Shown: positions 41,709 to 50,690, counted from the stretch's first letter. The stretch is DNA of 63,488 bases from Bacteroidota bacterium (GCA_016213435.1 JACRAL010000015.1:1-63488); one strand, 5' to 3'. Numbers and translations are program-made. Notes: generated from the letters alone by a model not told the origin.

Positions 41709-42536
41709 TTATTGGCACAATGTGTCATTTGCCAGCGTTGTGCTCCAGCAATGCCAGTTAGTGTCATTAAAATGGAGAGCATCTTTTACACGACCATTTC
41801 TGTTTGTTTTATGCCATTTTATTTCTACAAGATTACTATTGTTTTTGTAAAAGATGTTGTAGTAAGCATTGTAAGAGGTATCTGTTGTAAGCCCATAATA
41901 AACATAGCTGCCATTTCCGGTATCATTCGGAATAATATTAGTGTATTTAGTGGTGTAAAGTTGGCTGCTTGTTCTTGTCCAATCAATATAAATAAACGGA
42001 CTTACGGTATTGGCGATTGCATCTTTTCTGTTTAGTGTCCAGTTGCCTGATTTTCCATCTATAGCAGAGATTCCGGAAAACCAAAGCAAATCGCTGAATA
42101 CAGAAGCTTTGCTGATATACATTTTCCACTCAACGTGATTACCTACAACATTTGCATCCAATTCAGCGGTGTAAGTTCCTCCTGCATTAAAACTATATGT
42201 CCATTCCCATGTTCCCTTTCCTGTGTTAACAGCAGTATGATTAAATGACTCAAGGAAAGCAGCTGTTGGAACAACCATGTTCAGTCCGATAACAAGGTTC
42301 CATACGCCAACATTAAAGGCGGCATAAATAAGGTTGCTTGAATCAACAGGAGTGTTCGCTGATTGTTTTTTTGCAGAGGAGGGAAGGGCATTAAAATCCA
42401 TTACCATTGTGGAGGAAGGGGGAATGGTTGGCGCCTGTTCAGGAGCAGCAGTTTCATCCTTTTTTTTGCATGAGCCGATGATAAGGATCATCGCAAAAGC
42501 GAATAGACTCAATAAAAGTGCGGTTCTTTTTTTCAT
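41709..42536 (-). CDS. Lipoprotein of unknown function
   Basis: A roughly 275-aa lipoprotein starting MKKRTALLLSLFAFAMILII at 42536 (the frame runs on to 42602, but that part has no signal). The lipobox is IIGSC and is followed by Lys-rich KKKDE, then a Pro/Ser linker. The mature part is beta-rich (TWEWTYSFNAGGTYTAELDA, then YIDWTRTSSQLYTTKYTNI) with no catalytic motif. It is probably bound to the outer membrane. The family is not recognised. A -7 box candidate is about 110 nt upstream. Confidence 0.8.
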   Translation of the reverse strand: MKKRTALLLSLFAFAMILIIGSCKKKDETAAPEQAPTIPPSSTMVMDFNALPSSAKKQSANTPVDSSNLIYAAFNVGVWNLVIGLNMVVPTAAFLESFNHTAVNTGKGTWEWTYSFNAGGTYTAELDANVVGNHVEWKMYISKASVFSDLLWFSGISAIDGKSGNWTLNRKDAIANTVSPFIYIDWTRTSSQLYTTKYTNIIPNDTGNGSYVYYGLTTDTSYNAYYNIFYKNNSNLVEIKWHKTNRNGRVKDALHFNDTNWHCWSTTLANDTLCQ

Positions 42537-42641
42537 GGTGATTTTGATTTGATTATTAATGATAATGTTTCGCAAGGATGTCGGATCAAATGCCGAAGTC
42601 ATTCCTTCGGAACAACCTTATTTTGTTTTAGATTGCTGAAG

Positions 42642-42649
42642 CAAAAATA
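42642..42649 (-). promoter_or_regulatory. Candidate -7 box TATTTTTG for the lipoprotein gene
   Basis: A perfect TAnnTTTG match on the minus strand about 106 nt before the ATG at 42536. A long leader follows. No -33 TTTG is visible. Confidence 0.35.
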
Positions 42650-42740
42650 GAATTTTGTTTTTAAACTCCAAAGATTATGGTAGAAAAATTCCGGCTTGAG
42701 GAAGCAGGCAGATAGAATCAAGCCCTTTTTTGATAAAAAA

Positions 42741-43655
42741 TCAGCTAATCCGATTTACAGACCGCGGATGAAACTTCTCGATCGTGTCGCGCAGGTATTT
42801 CCGGTCCATGTGTGTGTATATCTCAGTTGTGGTGATGCTTTCGTGCCCCAGCATTTCCTGAACAGCGCGAAGATCGGCTCCATTTTCAACAAGGTGAGTG
42901 GCGAATGAATGTCGGAAGGTATGCGGACTTACATGTTTCTTCAATCCAATCTCCATTGCAATTTTTTTAATGATAAGAAAGACCATTACCGTACTGAGTT
43001 TCTTTCCGCGATTATTCAGAAAAAGAAAATCCTCAAATCCTTTTTGCACTTTCAGGTGAACGCGAATATCATTCTTGTAGATAGTAATGTACTTCATCGC
43101 TTCTCTGCCTATCGGGATAAGTCGCTGCTTATCGCCTTTTCCGATTACGCGTATAAATTCTGTATCAAAGAACAGATCAGATATCTTCAGGCTCACAAGC
43201 TCGCTCACGCGCAGCCCGCAGCTGTACATGGTTTCAAGCATAGTGCGGTCTCTGTTTCCTTTAGGCGTTGAAAGATTAATTGCGTTGAACATATTGTTGA
43301 TGTCATCCACATTCAGTACATCCGGAAGTTTTCTTCCCATCCTGGGAGTTTCCAGCAGTTCGGTAGGATTGTTGGAGGCCAGATTTTCCAGCAGAAGATA
43401 TTTGTAAAATGCGCGTATGCCGGAGATCACCCTCGATTGTGTGGTGGCTGTCCTGTCTTTTTGATTAAGCCACATTAGAAATTCTGTCAGGTGCGTGTGT
43501 TCTATCTTATCAGGAGGAAGATCCAATTTCTTCTCCGCAAGAAAATGAACGAATAGGTGCACATCTTCGGTATATGCCACGATGGAGTTCTTTGAAAGCG
43601 ACTTCTCCAGTCGAAGAAATGATTGAAATCCTTTTATTGAAACATCCCAATTCAT
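42741..43655 (-). CDS. xerD: Tyrosine recombinase XerD
   Basis: A 304-aa site-specific recombinase that resolves chromosome dimers at dif with XerC. It has the SAM-like N-terminal domain (FQSFLRLEKSLSKNSIVAYT) and the catalytic Arg in SCGLRVSELVSL, Lys in VIGKGDKQRL, HTFRHSFATHLV, LGHESITTTEIYTH and the final nucleophile Tyr. The ATG at 43655 (MNWDVSIKGFQSFL) is preferred to the TTG at 43685. Its length and conserved GKGDKQRLIPIG loop favour XerD over a phage integrase. No att or dif site was found nearby. Confidence 0.88.
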   Translation of the reverse strand: MNWDVSIKGFQSFLRLEKSLSKNSIVAYTEDVHLFVHFLAEKKLDLPPDKIEHTHLTEFLMWLNQKDRTATTQSRVISGIRAFYKYLLLENLASNNPTELLETPRMGRKLPDVLNVDDINNMFNAINLSTPKGNRDRTMLETMYSCGLRVSELVSLKISDLFFDTEFIRVIGKGDKQRLIPIGREAMKYITIYKNDIRVHLKVQKGFEDFLFLNNRGKKLSTVMVFLIIKKIAMEIGLKKHVSPHTFRHSFATHLVENGADLRAVQEMLGHESITTTEIYTHMDRKYLRDTIEKFHPRSVNRIS

Positions 43656-43831
43656 AAATTTATGTCTGCGAAAGTACGAAAACAAAATCCCTGATGTTTT
43701 GTCTGAGCAGAGTCTTTTCAGAATGAGTCTTGCAGACCATTATTTATCATCATTAGAGGATGGGAATATCTTTGAATGGTTTTAAAGTTTGTGATGACAC
43801 AGAATGCTGATAAAAAAATTACTTTCGTGCT

Positions 43832-44629
43832 ATGAGAGTTACAGGGAGAATATTAAAGATGAAGACAGAACTTGCTGAGCAAGTAATTTACCATTTACCT
43901 TTGGAAGATAAGCGGATCGAGATGAATGCACTCATCGGGAGAACTATTTCCCTGAACTATGAAAATGAGATTTACTGTATTTCCTGCGGAGCGCTTACAA
44001 AAAGATCTTTCTCTCAGGGATTCTGTTATACATGTTTTATTTCTTCATCCGAAACCTCAGAGTGTATTTTGCGACCGGAGCTTTGCCTTGCACACGAAGG
44101 CAAAGGGAGAGACATGGAATGGGAAAAGAAACATCATTTGCAGGAACATTTTGTTTACCTTGCTCTTTCCAGCGATTTAAAGGTAGGCGTTACACGTTCT
44201 ACTCAGGTTCCAACTCGATGGATTGACCAAGGAGCATCATCTGCAATCTGCTTGGCAAAAACGCCCAATCGATTTCTTTCCGGATGTATAGAGGTTTCTC
44301 TGAAAAAACACCTTTCAGATAAAACGAACTGGCAGAGAATGTTAAAGAACGAAGTGAAACAAGGAGTAAATCTCTCGGCAGAAAAAAAGAAAGTGAAGGA
44401 ATTGCTTTCAGAAGAATTAAAGCAATATTATATTGAAGAGGATTTGATCGCTGAAATAAATTATCCGGTGATTTTATACCCGAAAAAAGTAAAGAGTATC
44501 GATTTTGAAAAACAAAATCTTCTTTCCGGGAAATTAAATGGAATAAAAGGTCAGTATTTAATTTTTGAAGATGGAAGTGTGCTGAATATTAGAAAGCATA
44601 ATGGGTATGTGGTAAGTTTGGAATATTAA
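43832..44629 (+). CDS. DUF2797 protein with Cys-pair and GIY-YIG-like motif
   Basis: A 265-aa protein of the DUF2797 family. A Cys cluster (CISCG then CYTC, about residues 50-70) may bind zinc. A segment VYLALSSDLKVGVTRSTQVP then TRWIDQGA (about 110-137) recalls a GIY-YIG-like fold (VYL/KVG...R), and ILRPELCLAHEGKGRD may be a ligand loop. The C-terminal half is Lys/Glu-rich helical. Function is unknown. It may act on nucleic acid, by inference from the fold. It is divergent from xerD. Confidence 0.8.
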   Translation: MRVTGRILKMKTELAEQVIYHLPLEDKRIEMNALIGRTISLNYENEIYCISCGALTKRSFSQGFCYTCFISSSETSECILRPELCLAHEGKGRDMEWEKKHHLQEHFVYLALSSDLKVGVTRSTQVPTRWIDQGASSAICLAKTPNRFLSGCIEVSLKKHLSDKTNWQRMLKNEVKQGVNLSAEKKKVKELLSEELKQYYIEEDLIAEINYPVILYPKKVKSIDFEKQNLLSGKLNGIKGQYLIFEDGSVLNIRKHNGYVVSLEY

Positions 44630-44763
44630 ACATGCATAGAGGTAAATTTCATTATACTTGGCACAATTTTAGATACTTGATAGAAACTCATGCTTCGAGC
44701 TAAGAATGAAAAGGAAGAAATGAATAGAGTAAACAAACATTAATAATAAGTAAAAACAATTTT

Positions 44764-44771
44764 TAACTTTG
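44764..44771 (+). promoter_or_regulatory. -7 box TAACTTTG for the DUF1573 cluster
   Basis: A perfect TAnnTTTG box 21 nt before the ATG at 44793, giving a leader of about 15 nt. The -33 position is TAAT/TTAA rather than TTTG. Confidence 0.45.
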
Positions 44772-44792
44772 CTATCTTAAAAAAACAACAAC

Positions 44793-45251
44793 ATGAAAAA
44801 GGTATTATTTTCACTCGTTATTCTTCTGTATCTCGGATTAACCGCATGGGGACAGGAAACTCCCAAGCAAGTTACACCCCCAAATCCTAATGCTCCTGAA
44901 GTTACTTTTGAAGAAACTTCGCATGATTTTGCCACTCTTCAGAAAGGGGATGAATGTTCCTATGAGTTCAAATTTAAGAACACCGGTAAGGAGCCTCTCA
45001 TCCTTGCAAACTGCCAGGCATCTTGCGGATGTACCACTCCTTCTTGTCCAAAAGAACCTATTGCACCTGGTATGATGGGGGTGATAAAAGTAAAATATGA
45101 CAGCAACCGTGTGGGTGTATTCTCTAAAACGGTAACCATTACTTCAAATGCAAAAAATTCTCCCGTAGTTCTTTCCATTAAAGGAAAAATTGAAGGTCCG
45201 GCTCAAGAAGAAGCTTTTCCTGGAAAGAATAACGGAGGAATGGGACAATAA
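44793..45251 (+). CDS. DUF1573 protein, first of three
   Basis: A 152-aa exported protein with a signal peptide (residues 1-21, cleaved near AWGQE) and one DUF1573 Ig-like domain: VTFEETSHDFATLQKGDECS, then YEFKFKNTGKEPLILANCQA, then SCGCTTPSCPKEPIAPG and VTITSNAKNSPVVLSIKG. DUF1573 is an ASH-like beta-sandwich common in Bacteroidota periplasm or surface, function unknown. The CGCTTPSC Cys motif could make a disulfide. First in a run of three paralogues (44793, 45286, 45770), spaced 34 and 7 bp. Confidence 0.88.
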   Translation: MKKVLFSLVILLYLGLTAWGQETPKQVTPPNPNAPEVTFEETSHDFATLQKGDECSYEFKFKNTGKEPLILANCQASCGCTTPSCPKEPIAPGMMGVIKVKYDSNRVGVFSKTVTITSNAKNSPVVLSIKGKIEGPAQEEAFPGKNNGGMGQ

Positions 45252-45285
45252 AAATAATACAAACAAAAACAATTAAACACTCACT

Positions 45286-45762
45286 ATGAAAAAAACAATC
45301 CTTTCGTTTGCAGTATTAGCTTTTACTGCATTTGTTTCTAACGCTCAGGCGTCACCAGCAGCACCAGTAGCTACGACTACTCAAACTGCTCCTGCCGCTG
45401 ACAATCCAAACGCACCGGATATTACGTTTGAAAAAGAAAATCTTGATTACGGTACAGTAGAATATGATGCTGATGGTAATCGTGAATTCAAATTCAAAAA
45501 CACCGGCAAAGAACCTTTGATTATTTACAGTGCAACAGGTTCATGCGGATGTACGGTTCCAACTGCTCCTAAAGATCCTATCAAACCCGGAGAAACTGGA
45601 ATTATCAAGGTTCATTATGACACCAAGCGTCCAGGTTCATTTGAAAAAACAGTAACTGTTTCTTCAAACGCAAAAACTCCAAGCAAAACATTGAAAATTC
45701 ACGGAACAGTAAAAGCGGCTCCTGCACCTGCAGGAACTGTTACTGCCTCTCCATCTAAATAA
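45286..45762 (+). CDS. DUF1573 protein, second of three
   Basis: A 158-aa exported DUF1573 protein with signal peptide (1-20, SNAQASP). A Pro/Ala/Thr linker precedes ITFEKENLDYGTVEYDADGN, then REFKFKNTGKEPLIIYSATG and SCGCTVPTAPKDPIKPGETG, then KTPSKTLKIHGTVKAAPAPA. Spaced 34 bp from the first copy and 7 bp from the third, so one operon. The long low-complexity tail is probably a flexible surface or envelope extension. Confidence 0.88.
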   Translation: MKKTILSFAVLAFTAFVSNAQASPAAPVATTTQTAPAADNPNAPDITFEKENLDYGTVEYDADGNREFKFKNTGKEPLIIYSATGSCGCTVPTAPKDPIKPGETGIIKVHYDTKRPGSFEKTVTVSSNAKTPSKTLKIHGTVKAAPAPAGTVTASPSK

Positions 45763-45769
45763 TTGCTGA

Positions 45770-46195
45770 GTGGAGAAACTAGTTCAGAAAATTATCCCGT
45801 ACATGTTTCTTTTGTGCGGGATAGTTTTTTTTACAGCACTTTATTCGCAATCCAAGAATGATGCAGCTTTTATTGCTTTTAAAGAAACGAAATATAATTT
45901 CGGATCCGTTAAGCTGGGAAAAGTTGTGAAAATTGAGTACTATTTTGAGAACACAGGTAAGACCCCGCTTCTTATTTCAACTATCGAAACCACTTGTGGA
46001 TGTACTGTTGCGGATTTTCCCCATTACCCGATAAAGCCCGGAGATTTCGGGATGATACTTCTTACCTTTAATACCAAAGAGAAATACGATAAACAGGACA
46101 GAACTGTGGAAGTAATTTCCAATGCATCTAATTCTCCCACCAAACTCCATTTCAAAGGAGTGATCATGGAAGAGAAATCGGAAAAGGATAAGTAA
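45770..46195 (+). CDS. DUF1573 protein, third of three
   Basis: A 141-aa protein starting at GTG. A short signal-like segment (IIPYMFLLCGIVFFTALYSQ) is followed by ETKYNFGSVKLGKVVKIEYY and FENTGKTPLLISTIETTCGC, then the DUF1573 strand pattern to VISNASNSPTKLHFKGV. It has TTCGC where the other two have SCGC. It follows the second copy by 7 bp, so it is translated from the same transcript. Confidence 0.85.
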   Translation: MEKLVQKIIPYMFLLCGIVFFTALYSQSKNDAAFIAFKETKYNFGSVKLGKVVKIEYYFENTGKTPLLISTIETTCGCTVADFPHYPIKPGDFGMILLTFNTKEKYDKQDRTVEVISNASNSPTKLHFKGVIMEEKSEKDK

Positions 46196-46236
46196 AAAGC
46201 TCACCTCAACTCTTCCAAAGGGATGGTCGAATGTTT

Positions 46237-46244
46237 TATATTTG
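46237..46244 (+). promoter_or_regulatory. -7 box TATATTTG for the aminotransferase gene
   Basis: A perfect TAnnTTTG element 19 nt before the ATG at 46264. It lies within the longer open frame (from 46231), so the later start is favoured. The -33 region reads TCCA. Confidence 0.45.
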
Positions 46245-46263
46245 CTCTCTAATAAATTCTCTT

Positions 46264-47493
46264 ATGCCTACAATTTCCCACAAAGCCAATCAAATGCCTG
46301 CATCGCCCATTCGTAAACTTGTTCCTTATTCAGAACAAGCCAAGAAAGAAGGGAAAAAAGTGTATCACCTCAATATCGGTCAGCCGGATGTTGAAACTCC
46401 AGAAGTGATGTTGAATGCAATTAGAAATTTTTCCATGAAAGTGGTGGAGTATTCTCACAGCGCAGGGATTGAAAGTTATCGTAAGAAATTAGCCGGATAT
46501 TACAAGACGCACAACATTGATGTAGATTTTTCTGAGATCATGATCACTACGGGCGGTTCAGAAGCGATAGAGATCGCCATGATGACCTGCCTGAATGAAG
46601 GAGACGAAATAATTGTTCCAGAACCTTTTTATGCGAACTACAATGGCTTTGCCACTCAATCCGGAGTGGTGATAAAACCTGTGCGTTCTTTTATTGAAAC
46701 AGGATTTGCTTTGCCGTCTATAACGAAATTTGAAGAGAAAATTACGAGGAAGACAAAAGCGATAATGATTTGTAATCCAAGTAACCCGACAGGTTATTTA
46801 TATACCAAAGTTGAACTGGAAGCATTGCGGGATATTGTGAGGAAACACGATCTATTTTTATTTGCCGATGAAGTGTATCGCGAGTTTTGTTATGATGGAG
46901 CGGAATATATTTCCGTGATGCATCTTACAGGAATAAATAATAATGTAGTGCTGCTGGATTCCATTTCTAAGCGATACAGTGCCTGTGGTGCAAGGATTGG
47001 CGCGCTCATTACCAGAAACAAAGAGGTGATGGCAGGAGCGATGAAATTTGCCCAGGCGAGATTAAGTCCGCCAACCTTCGGGCAAGTGGCTGCAGAAGCG
47101 GCAATAGACACGCCAGCATCTTATTTTGAAAATGTGAAAAGGGAATATACCGAGAGAAGAAACTTTGTTGTAGGAGCTTTAAATAAAATGGATGGTGTAT
47201 TTTGCCCTAATCCTCAGGGAGCATTTTATTGTATTGCGCGTTTGCCAATCAATGATGCCGATGAATTTTGCCAGTGGCTGCTTGAAAAATTTGAATACAA
47301 GAACCAAACCGTGATGCTGGCCCCTGCTACCGGATTTTATTTTACTCCAGATGCAGGTAAAGACGAAGTGAGGATTGCATACGTGTTGAAGATAGATGAC
47401 CTTAAGAACGCAATGGTCTGTCTGGATGAAGCGCTTAAAGTTTATCCGGGGAGAAAAATCACCACGCGTATCAAGGAAAAGGCGATTGAATGA
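46264..47493 (+). CDS. PLP-dependent class I/II aminotransferase
   Basis: A roughly 409-aa aminotransferase of fold type I. It begins MPTISHKANQMPASPIRKLV. SEAIEIAMMTCLNEGDEIIV, CNPSNPTGY (Asn-Pro-Thr-Gly), ADEVYREF (Asp, Tyr) and SISKRYSACGARIG (PLP lysine) are typical. It probably moves amino groups between aspartate/alanine-type amino acids and 2-oxoglutarate, with the exact partner unsure. The ATG at 46264 is preferred to 46231 because of the -7 box at 46237-46244. Confidence 0.9.
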   Translation: MPTISHKANQMPASPIRKLVPYSEQAKKEGKKVYHLNIGQPDVETPEVMLNAIRNFSMKVVEYSHSAGIESYRKKLAGYYKTHNIDVDFSEIMITTGGSEAIEIAMMTCLNEGDEIIVPEPFYANYNGFATQSGVVIKPVRSFIETGFALPSITKFEEKITRKTKAIMICNPSNPTGYLYTKVELEALRDIVRKHDLFLFADEVYREFCYDGAEYISVMHLTGINNNVVLLDSISKRYSACGARIGALITRNKEVMAGAMKFAQARLSPPTFGQVAAEAAIDTPASYFENVKREYTERRNFVVGALNKMDGVFCPNPQGAFYCIARLPINDADEFCQWLLEKFEYKNQTVMLAPATGFYFTPDAGKDEVRIAYVLKIDDLKNAMVCLDEALKVYPGRKITTRIKEKAIE

Positions 47494-47605
47494 AATTGAG
47501 GTTATCCCAAACGTTTGTTATATGAGCAGGTTAGTGTTTTGAGAAGAACAGGATATCTTTAGGAGATGTTTGCTGTGCAAAGGGGTGTGTAAAATACAAG
47601 GCAGA

Positions 47606-48652
47606 TTAAATTCTATTTATTAAATCTAATAAATTTTTCTCTCTCTTAGATTCTTGATAATGCTCAATAATTTTTTCTCTTGCTTTTTCTGATAAAAAAT
47701 TATTGTTCGAGTGAAGCGCTGCTTTAATAAGATCTTCTAGTTTTTTAATCTCTTTTGTTTGCAGAACAAATCCAGTGTTACCAATAATGTCTGGCATCGC
47801 TCCAACATTTGAAACAATAGGAATACACTCGCAAAGCATTGCTTCGCAAAGAGCATTTGGAAATCCTTCAGACATAGAGAGCTGTAAGTAAAATTCAGAC
47901 TGGCTATAGAATTTTATTAACTCTTCATGTTTCATCGCAGGAAGCAGCCGAACGTTTTTTGACCGGATGGGTAAATGCATCGCTTCATCCGCACCGATAA
48001 TAGTGAATTCGCATTCCGGAAAAGAAGGAGCTATCTCAAGAATTAAATCAATTCCTTTTAATTGAAAAGTAAAAGGCATTTTTAATCCTCCTGCAACTGT
48101 AATGAAAGTGTTTTTTTTCTTCTCGACATTTCTAAACCATTTTTTTTCATCGTATCCATTATAAATAATCGTGTAGGGAGTTTTTAATTTAGGGCAAAAA
48201 AATAAAAGACCTTGTTTTTGGAAATCTTCTTTTTGGTAAGTATAATCGCATAATATCAGCGATTCACATACGGGAGAAAGATGAGATGCCAGTTGAGAAG
48301 ACCATTTAGTGAATTTTGACAAGATTGTTTTTTGGAAATTTCCATAGCGAATAGACGGAAATCCAACGCAATCTGTTCCGCCTAGAATTATTAAAGAAGG
48401 TTTGAAAAGTAATTTTGCAAACAAAACAGGAAGAAAAGAATGGTATCCTGCAAATTGACAGACAAGTAAATCTGCTTTAAAAATATTTATCAGGATAAAT
48501 AAGAATTGTTTTATAAAAGATAAAGGCGTTAGGTGTTTATTTCTTACGTTAAATAAAAATGATTTTACTTCAAATTCCTTTTTGAAGATAGAGATGTCTT
48601 TATTTACAAAAGATGAATAGTCGGTGCAGAAATAGAGAATTTGTTTTTGCAT
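47606..48652 (-). CDS. Glycosyltransferase, GT-B fold
   Basis: A 348-aa GT4/GT1-like glycosyltransferase. The C-terminal domain has FYLQLSMSEGFPNALCEAML and CECIPIVSNVGAMPDIIG, with the Glu-x7-Glu pattern typical of nucleotide-sugar binding. The N-terminal half is less conserved. The frame opens at 48697, but the ATG at 48652 (MQKQILYFCTDYSSF) matches the family start. It is cytosolic, assembling a surface polysaccharide with the genes downstream to 53.1 kb. Sugar unknown. Confidence 0.82.
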   Translation of the reverse strand: MQKQILYFCTDYSSFVNKDISIFKKEFEVKSFLFNVRNKHLTPLSFIKQFLFILINIFKADLLVCQFAGYHSFLPVLFAKLLFKPSLIILGGTDCVGFPSIRYGNFQKTILSKFTKWSSQLASHLSPVCESLILCDYTYQKEDFQKQGLLFFCPKLKTPYTIIYNGYDEKKWFRNVEKKKNTFITVAGGLKMPFTFQLKGIDLILEIAPSFPECEFTIIGADEAMHLPIRSKNVRLLPAMKHEELIKFYSQSEFYLQLSMSEGFPNALCEAMLCECIPIVSNVGAMPDIIGNTGFVLQTKEIKKLEDLIKAALHSNNNFLSEKAREKIIEHYQESKREKNLLDLINRI

Positions 48653-48838
48653 GGATGTTTTATTCTGCAGAATAGATAGAGAAGGATAAAAAAACAAAAT
48701 TAAATTTATTTTTCAGTAATCTCATGGAAATTATGGATAAATACTAACTCGGAAGCTTGTTTTAAAATATATTGCAGGTAGAGATGCTGGTCAAGTTAAT
48801 TCGCATAAATTTGACAACTCTATAATTAATTTACAAAA

Positions 48839-49549
48839 ATGAAATCATCGGAAGAAATAAAGGAGTTTTACGACAACGATACAAGGCGTAAATATAAAAT
48901 CAGAAATAATCTGAGACATTTTCTTATCATAAATAGATTAATCAGTTTGGGTTTGAAACGCGATAGCCGAGTTCTGGAAATTGGATGCGGAAATGGCGGG
49001 ATTACTAAATTAATAGCGAAGAAAGCATATAGGGGAAAAGTTACGGGAGTGGATATAAGCACAGAATGTATTGCAGCGGCTAAAAGTAATTTGAACGACT
49101 ATAAGAATATTAATTATGTTGTTTCGGATATGTTGGATTTTGTTTCAAAAGAAAAGTTTGACATCATTGTTCTTGCAGATGTGCTGGAACATATTCCAAT
49201 TGATTTTCATGATAAATTGTTCGGTACTCTTAGCAGCGTTCTCGAAAAAAACGGTTTGATATTCATTCACATTCCTGAGCCCAAAGCGTTGGAATGGACG
49301 ATTGAAAAAGAACCGGAAAAACTTCAAGTGGTTGATCAGCCCTTGCATTCCGACAAATTAATCAATACAGCATATAAGAATGGGTTGTATTTGAGGGAGT
49401 TGAAATCATATTCGATATTTAATGAACAGCCCGATTACCAATACATTGTTCTTGCAAAAAAAGAAAACAAACTTCAATACAAGAATTTACCGAATTGGAA
49501 AATCATTCTTAAGAAAGGATATTCTAAATTGATAAATAAACTATCCTGA
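48839..49549 (+). CDS. SAM-dependent methyltransferase, polysaccharide region
   Basis: A 236-aa methyltransferase with VLEIGCGNGGITKLIAKKAY (motif I, about residues 42-61), GKVTGVDIS, and FDIIVLADVLEHIPIDFHDK. The ATG at 48839 gives a normal-length N-terminus (EEIKEFYDNDTRRKYKI). It is flanked by glycosyltransferase genes on the opposite strand, so it probably methylates a sugar or a lipid-linked glycan intermediate. The substrate is unknown. Confidence 0.84.
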   Translation: MKSSEEIKEFYDNDTRRKYKIRNNLRHFLIINRLISLGLKRDSRVLEIGCGNGGITKLIAKKAYRGKVTGVDISTECIAAAKSNLNDYKNINYVVSDMLDFVSKEKFDIIVLADVLEHIPIDFHDKLFGTLSSVLEKNGLIFIHIPEPKALEWTIEKEPEKLQVVDQPLHSDKLINTAYKNGLYLRELKSYSIFNEQPDYQYIVLAKKENKLQYKNLPNWKIILKKGYSKLINKLS

Positions 49550-49566
49550 TTGTTTAGAATATATGT

Positions 49567-50511
49567 TTACGCATTATGTGTCTTGATGTGGCGTGAATAG
49601 ATAATAAAAAATGGCGCTCCGAAAAATAGTTTGCTGTATTCCACTATTTTTTTTGGACGGAAGCAGTAGGCGATAGATCGAAAAAGAAAATAATAAACCA
49701 TCCATAGTGCGCCCAGATTCAAAGCTTCGTAAGACATAACGGTCATTTTTGAAGCGATAAACATTTTCTTTTCTTTTTCGGTTATATATGCATTGAGATG
49801 TGGATGTTCCCCTGAATAAAACAAGTCAAAAAACACCTCAATTAATTTAAAACTCTTGTCTTTTAATTTCATTGAGGAAACATTCAGACTTCGGTTTTTA
49901 TGAATGCAACAAACATTAGTCGGTGTCTTATTGTAAATCATTTCTGATTTTGAAATAATCCTTAGCCAAAGATGATTGTCTTCAAATAAATTAAATTGTT
50001 CGGGAAACTTATCGTTAACCAATAATTCAGCAGCCACACAAACGGAATTGGTCTGCAACAATGCCTCAAAAAGAATATTGAATATTCCCTTTTTCTTAAT
50101 TTCTGAAAACCCTTTGCTCAGCTTATTTACTCCCTGATTTTTTACATAATAATTAGTGTAATACAATGCCGGTTTGTTTTGATGTGCGCTTATCGTTTCT
50201 TGTAAAACGCTGAGGTGATTAGGTAAATAATAATCGTCACTGTCAAGAAAACAAATAAAACGCCCGGTGGCGAATGTAATGCCGTTGTTTCTGGCTCGGC
50301 TTCTTTCCTGATTAGTTTGGTAGTGGTATTTTATTCTTGTGTCGGAAAGATATTTTTTAATGATTTCGCTTGTCTTATCTGTTGATCCGTCATCAACAAT
50401 AATTAATTCCCATTCTTTATTTTTCTGATTCAGCACACTCTGAATGGCGATTTCTATAAAGTCGGCTCTGTTATAAGTGGGCAATACAATGGAGAAGAAA
50501 GGCGGCATCAT
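49567..50511 (-). CDS. Family 2 glycosyltransferase
   Basis: A 314-aa GT-A glycosyltransferase. FFSIVLPTYNRADFIEIAIQ starts the domain, followed by IIVDDGSTDKTSEII, SRARNNGITFATGRFICFLD and SDDYYLPNHL (DxD-type metal site). A C-terminal hydrophobic stretch (WMVYYFLFRSIAYCF) is consistent with membrane association. It probably adds a sugar to a lipid-linked surface polysaccharide. The FkbM methyltransferase lies upstream across a large inverted repeat (50534-50681). Confidence 0.87.
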   Translation of the reverse strand: MMPPFFSIVLPTYNRADFIEIAIQSVLNQKNKEWELIIVDDGSTDKTSEIIKKYLSDTRIKYHYQTNQERSRARNNGITFATGRFICFLDSDDYYLPNHLSVLQETISAHQNKPALYYTNYYVKNQGVNKLSKGFSEIKKKGIFNILFEALLQTNSVCVAAELLVNDKFPEQFNLFEDNHLWLRIISKSEMIYNKTPTNVCCIHKNRSLNVSSMKLKDKSFKLIEVFFDLFYSGEHPHLNAYITEKEKKMFIASKMTVMSYEALNLGALWMVYYFLFRSIAYCFRPKKIVEYSKLFFGAPFFIIYSRHIKTHNA

Positions 50512-50533
50512 GGTAGGTGTTACTGTTTAATGC

Positions 50534-50681
50534 GAATCAAGGATTTTAAAAATTAACCATAAAGGACACAGAGAAAATACACGCAAAGAACACAAAGATA
50601 GATTTCTTTGCGGCCTTTGCGTAAAACTTTGTGCTCTTTGTGGTTAATTGAAGTTTTTTTTCATAATCCACACCTTGATTC
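50534..50681. repeat. About 148-bp nested inverted repeat between two polysaccharide genes
   Basis: Outer arms GAATCAAGG (50534-50542) and CCTTGATTC (50673-50681). Inner arms TTAACCATAAAGGACACA, then ACGCAAAGAACACAAAG, against CTTTGCGTAAAACTTTGTG, then CTCTTTGTGGTTAA (ending 50647). The spacer between the two minus-strand genes consists wholly of it. It looks like a non-autonomous palindromic element. AACCATAAAGGACACA-type words are common in many genomes, from memory. Confidence 0.85.
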
Positions 50682-50690
50682 ACTTTTTTA

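Noticed and set aside
42741-43655. The recombinase as a phage or integron integrase marking a mobile island
   Set aside because: Length and motifs are those of chromosomal XerD; no att sites or mobile genes flank it.
48811-48826. TTGACA and TATAAT words upstream of the 48839 methyltransferase
   Set aside because: Spacing between them is only 4 bp, and Bacteroidota promoters use TAnnTTTG, so this is probably chance.
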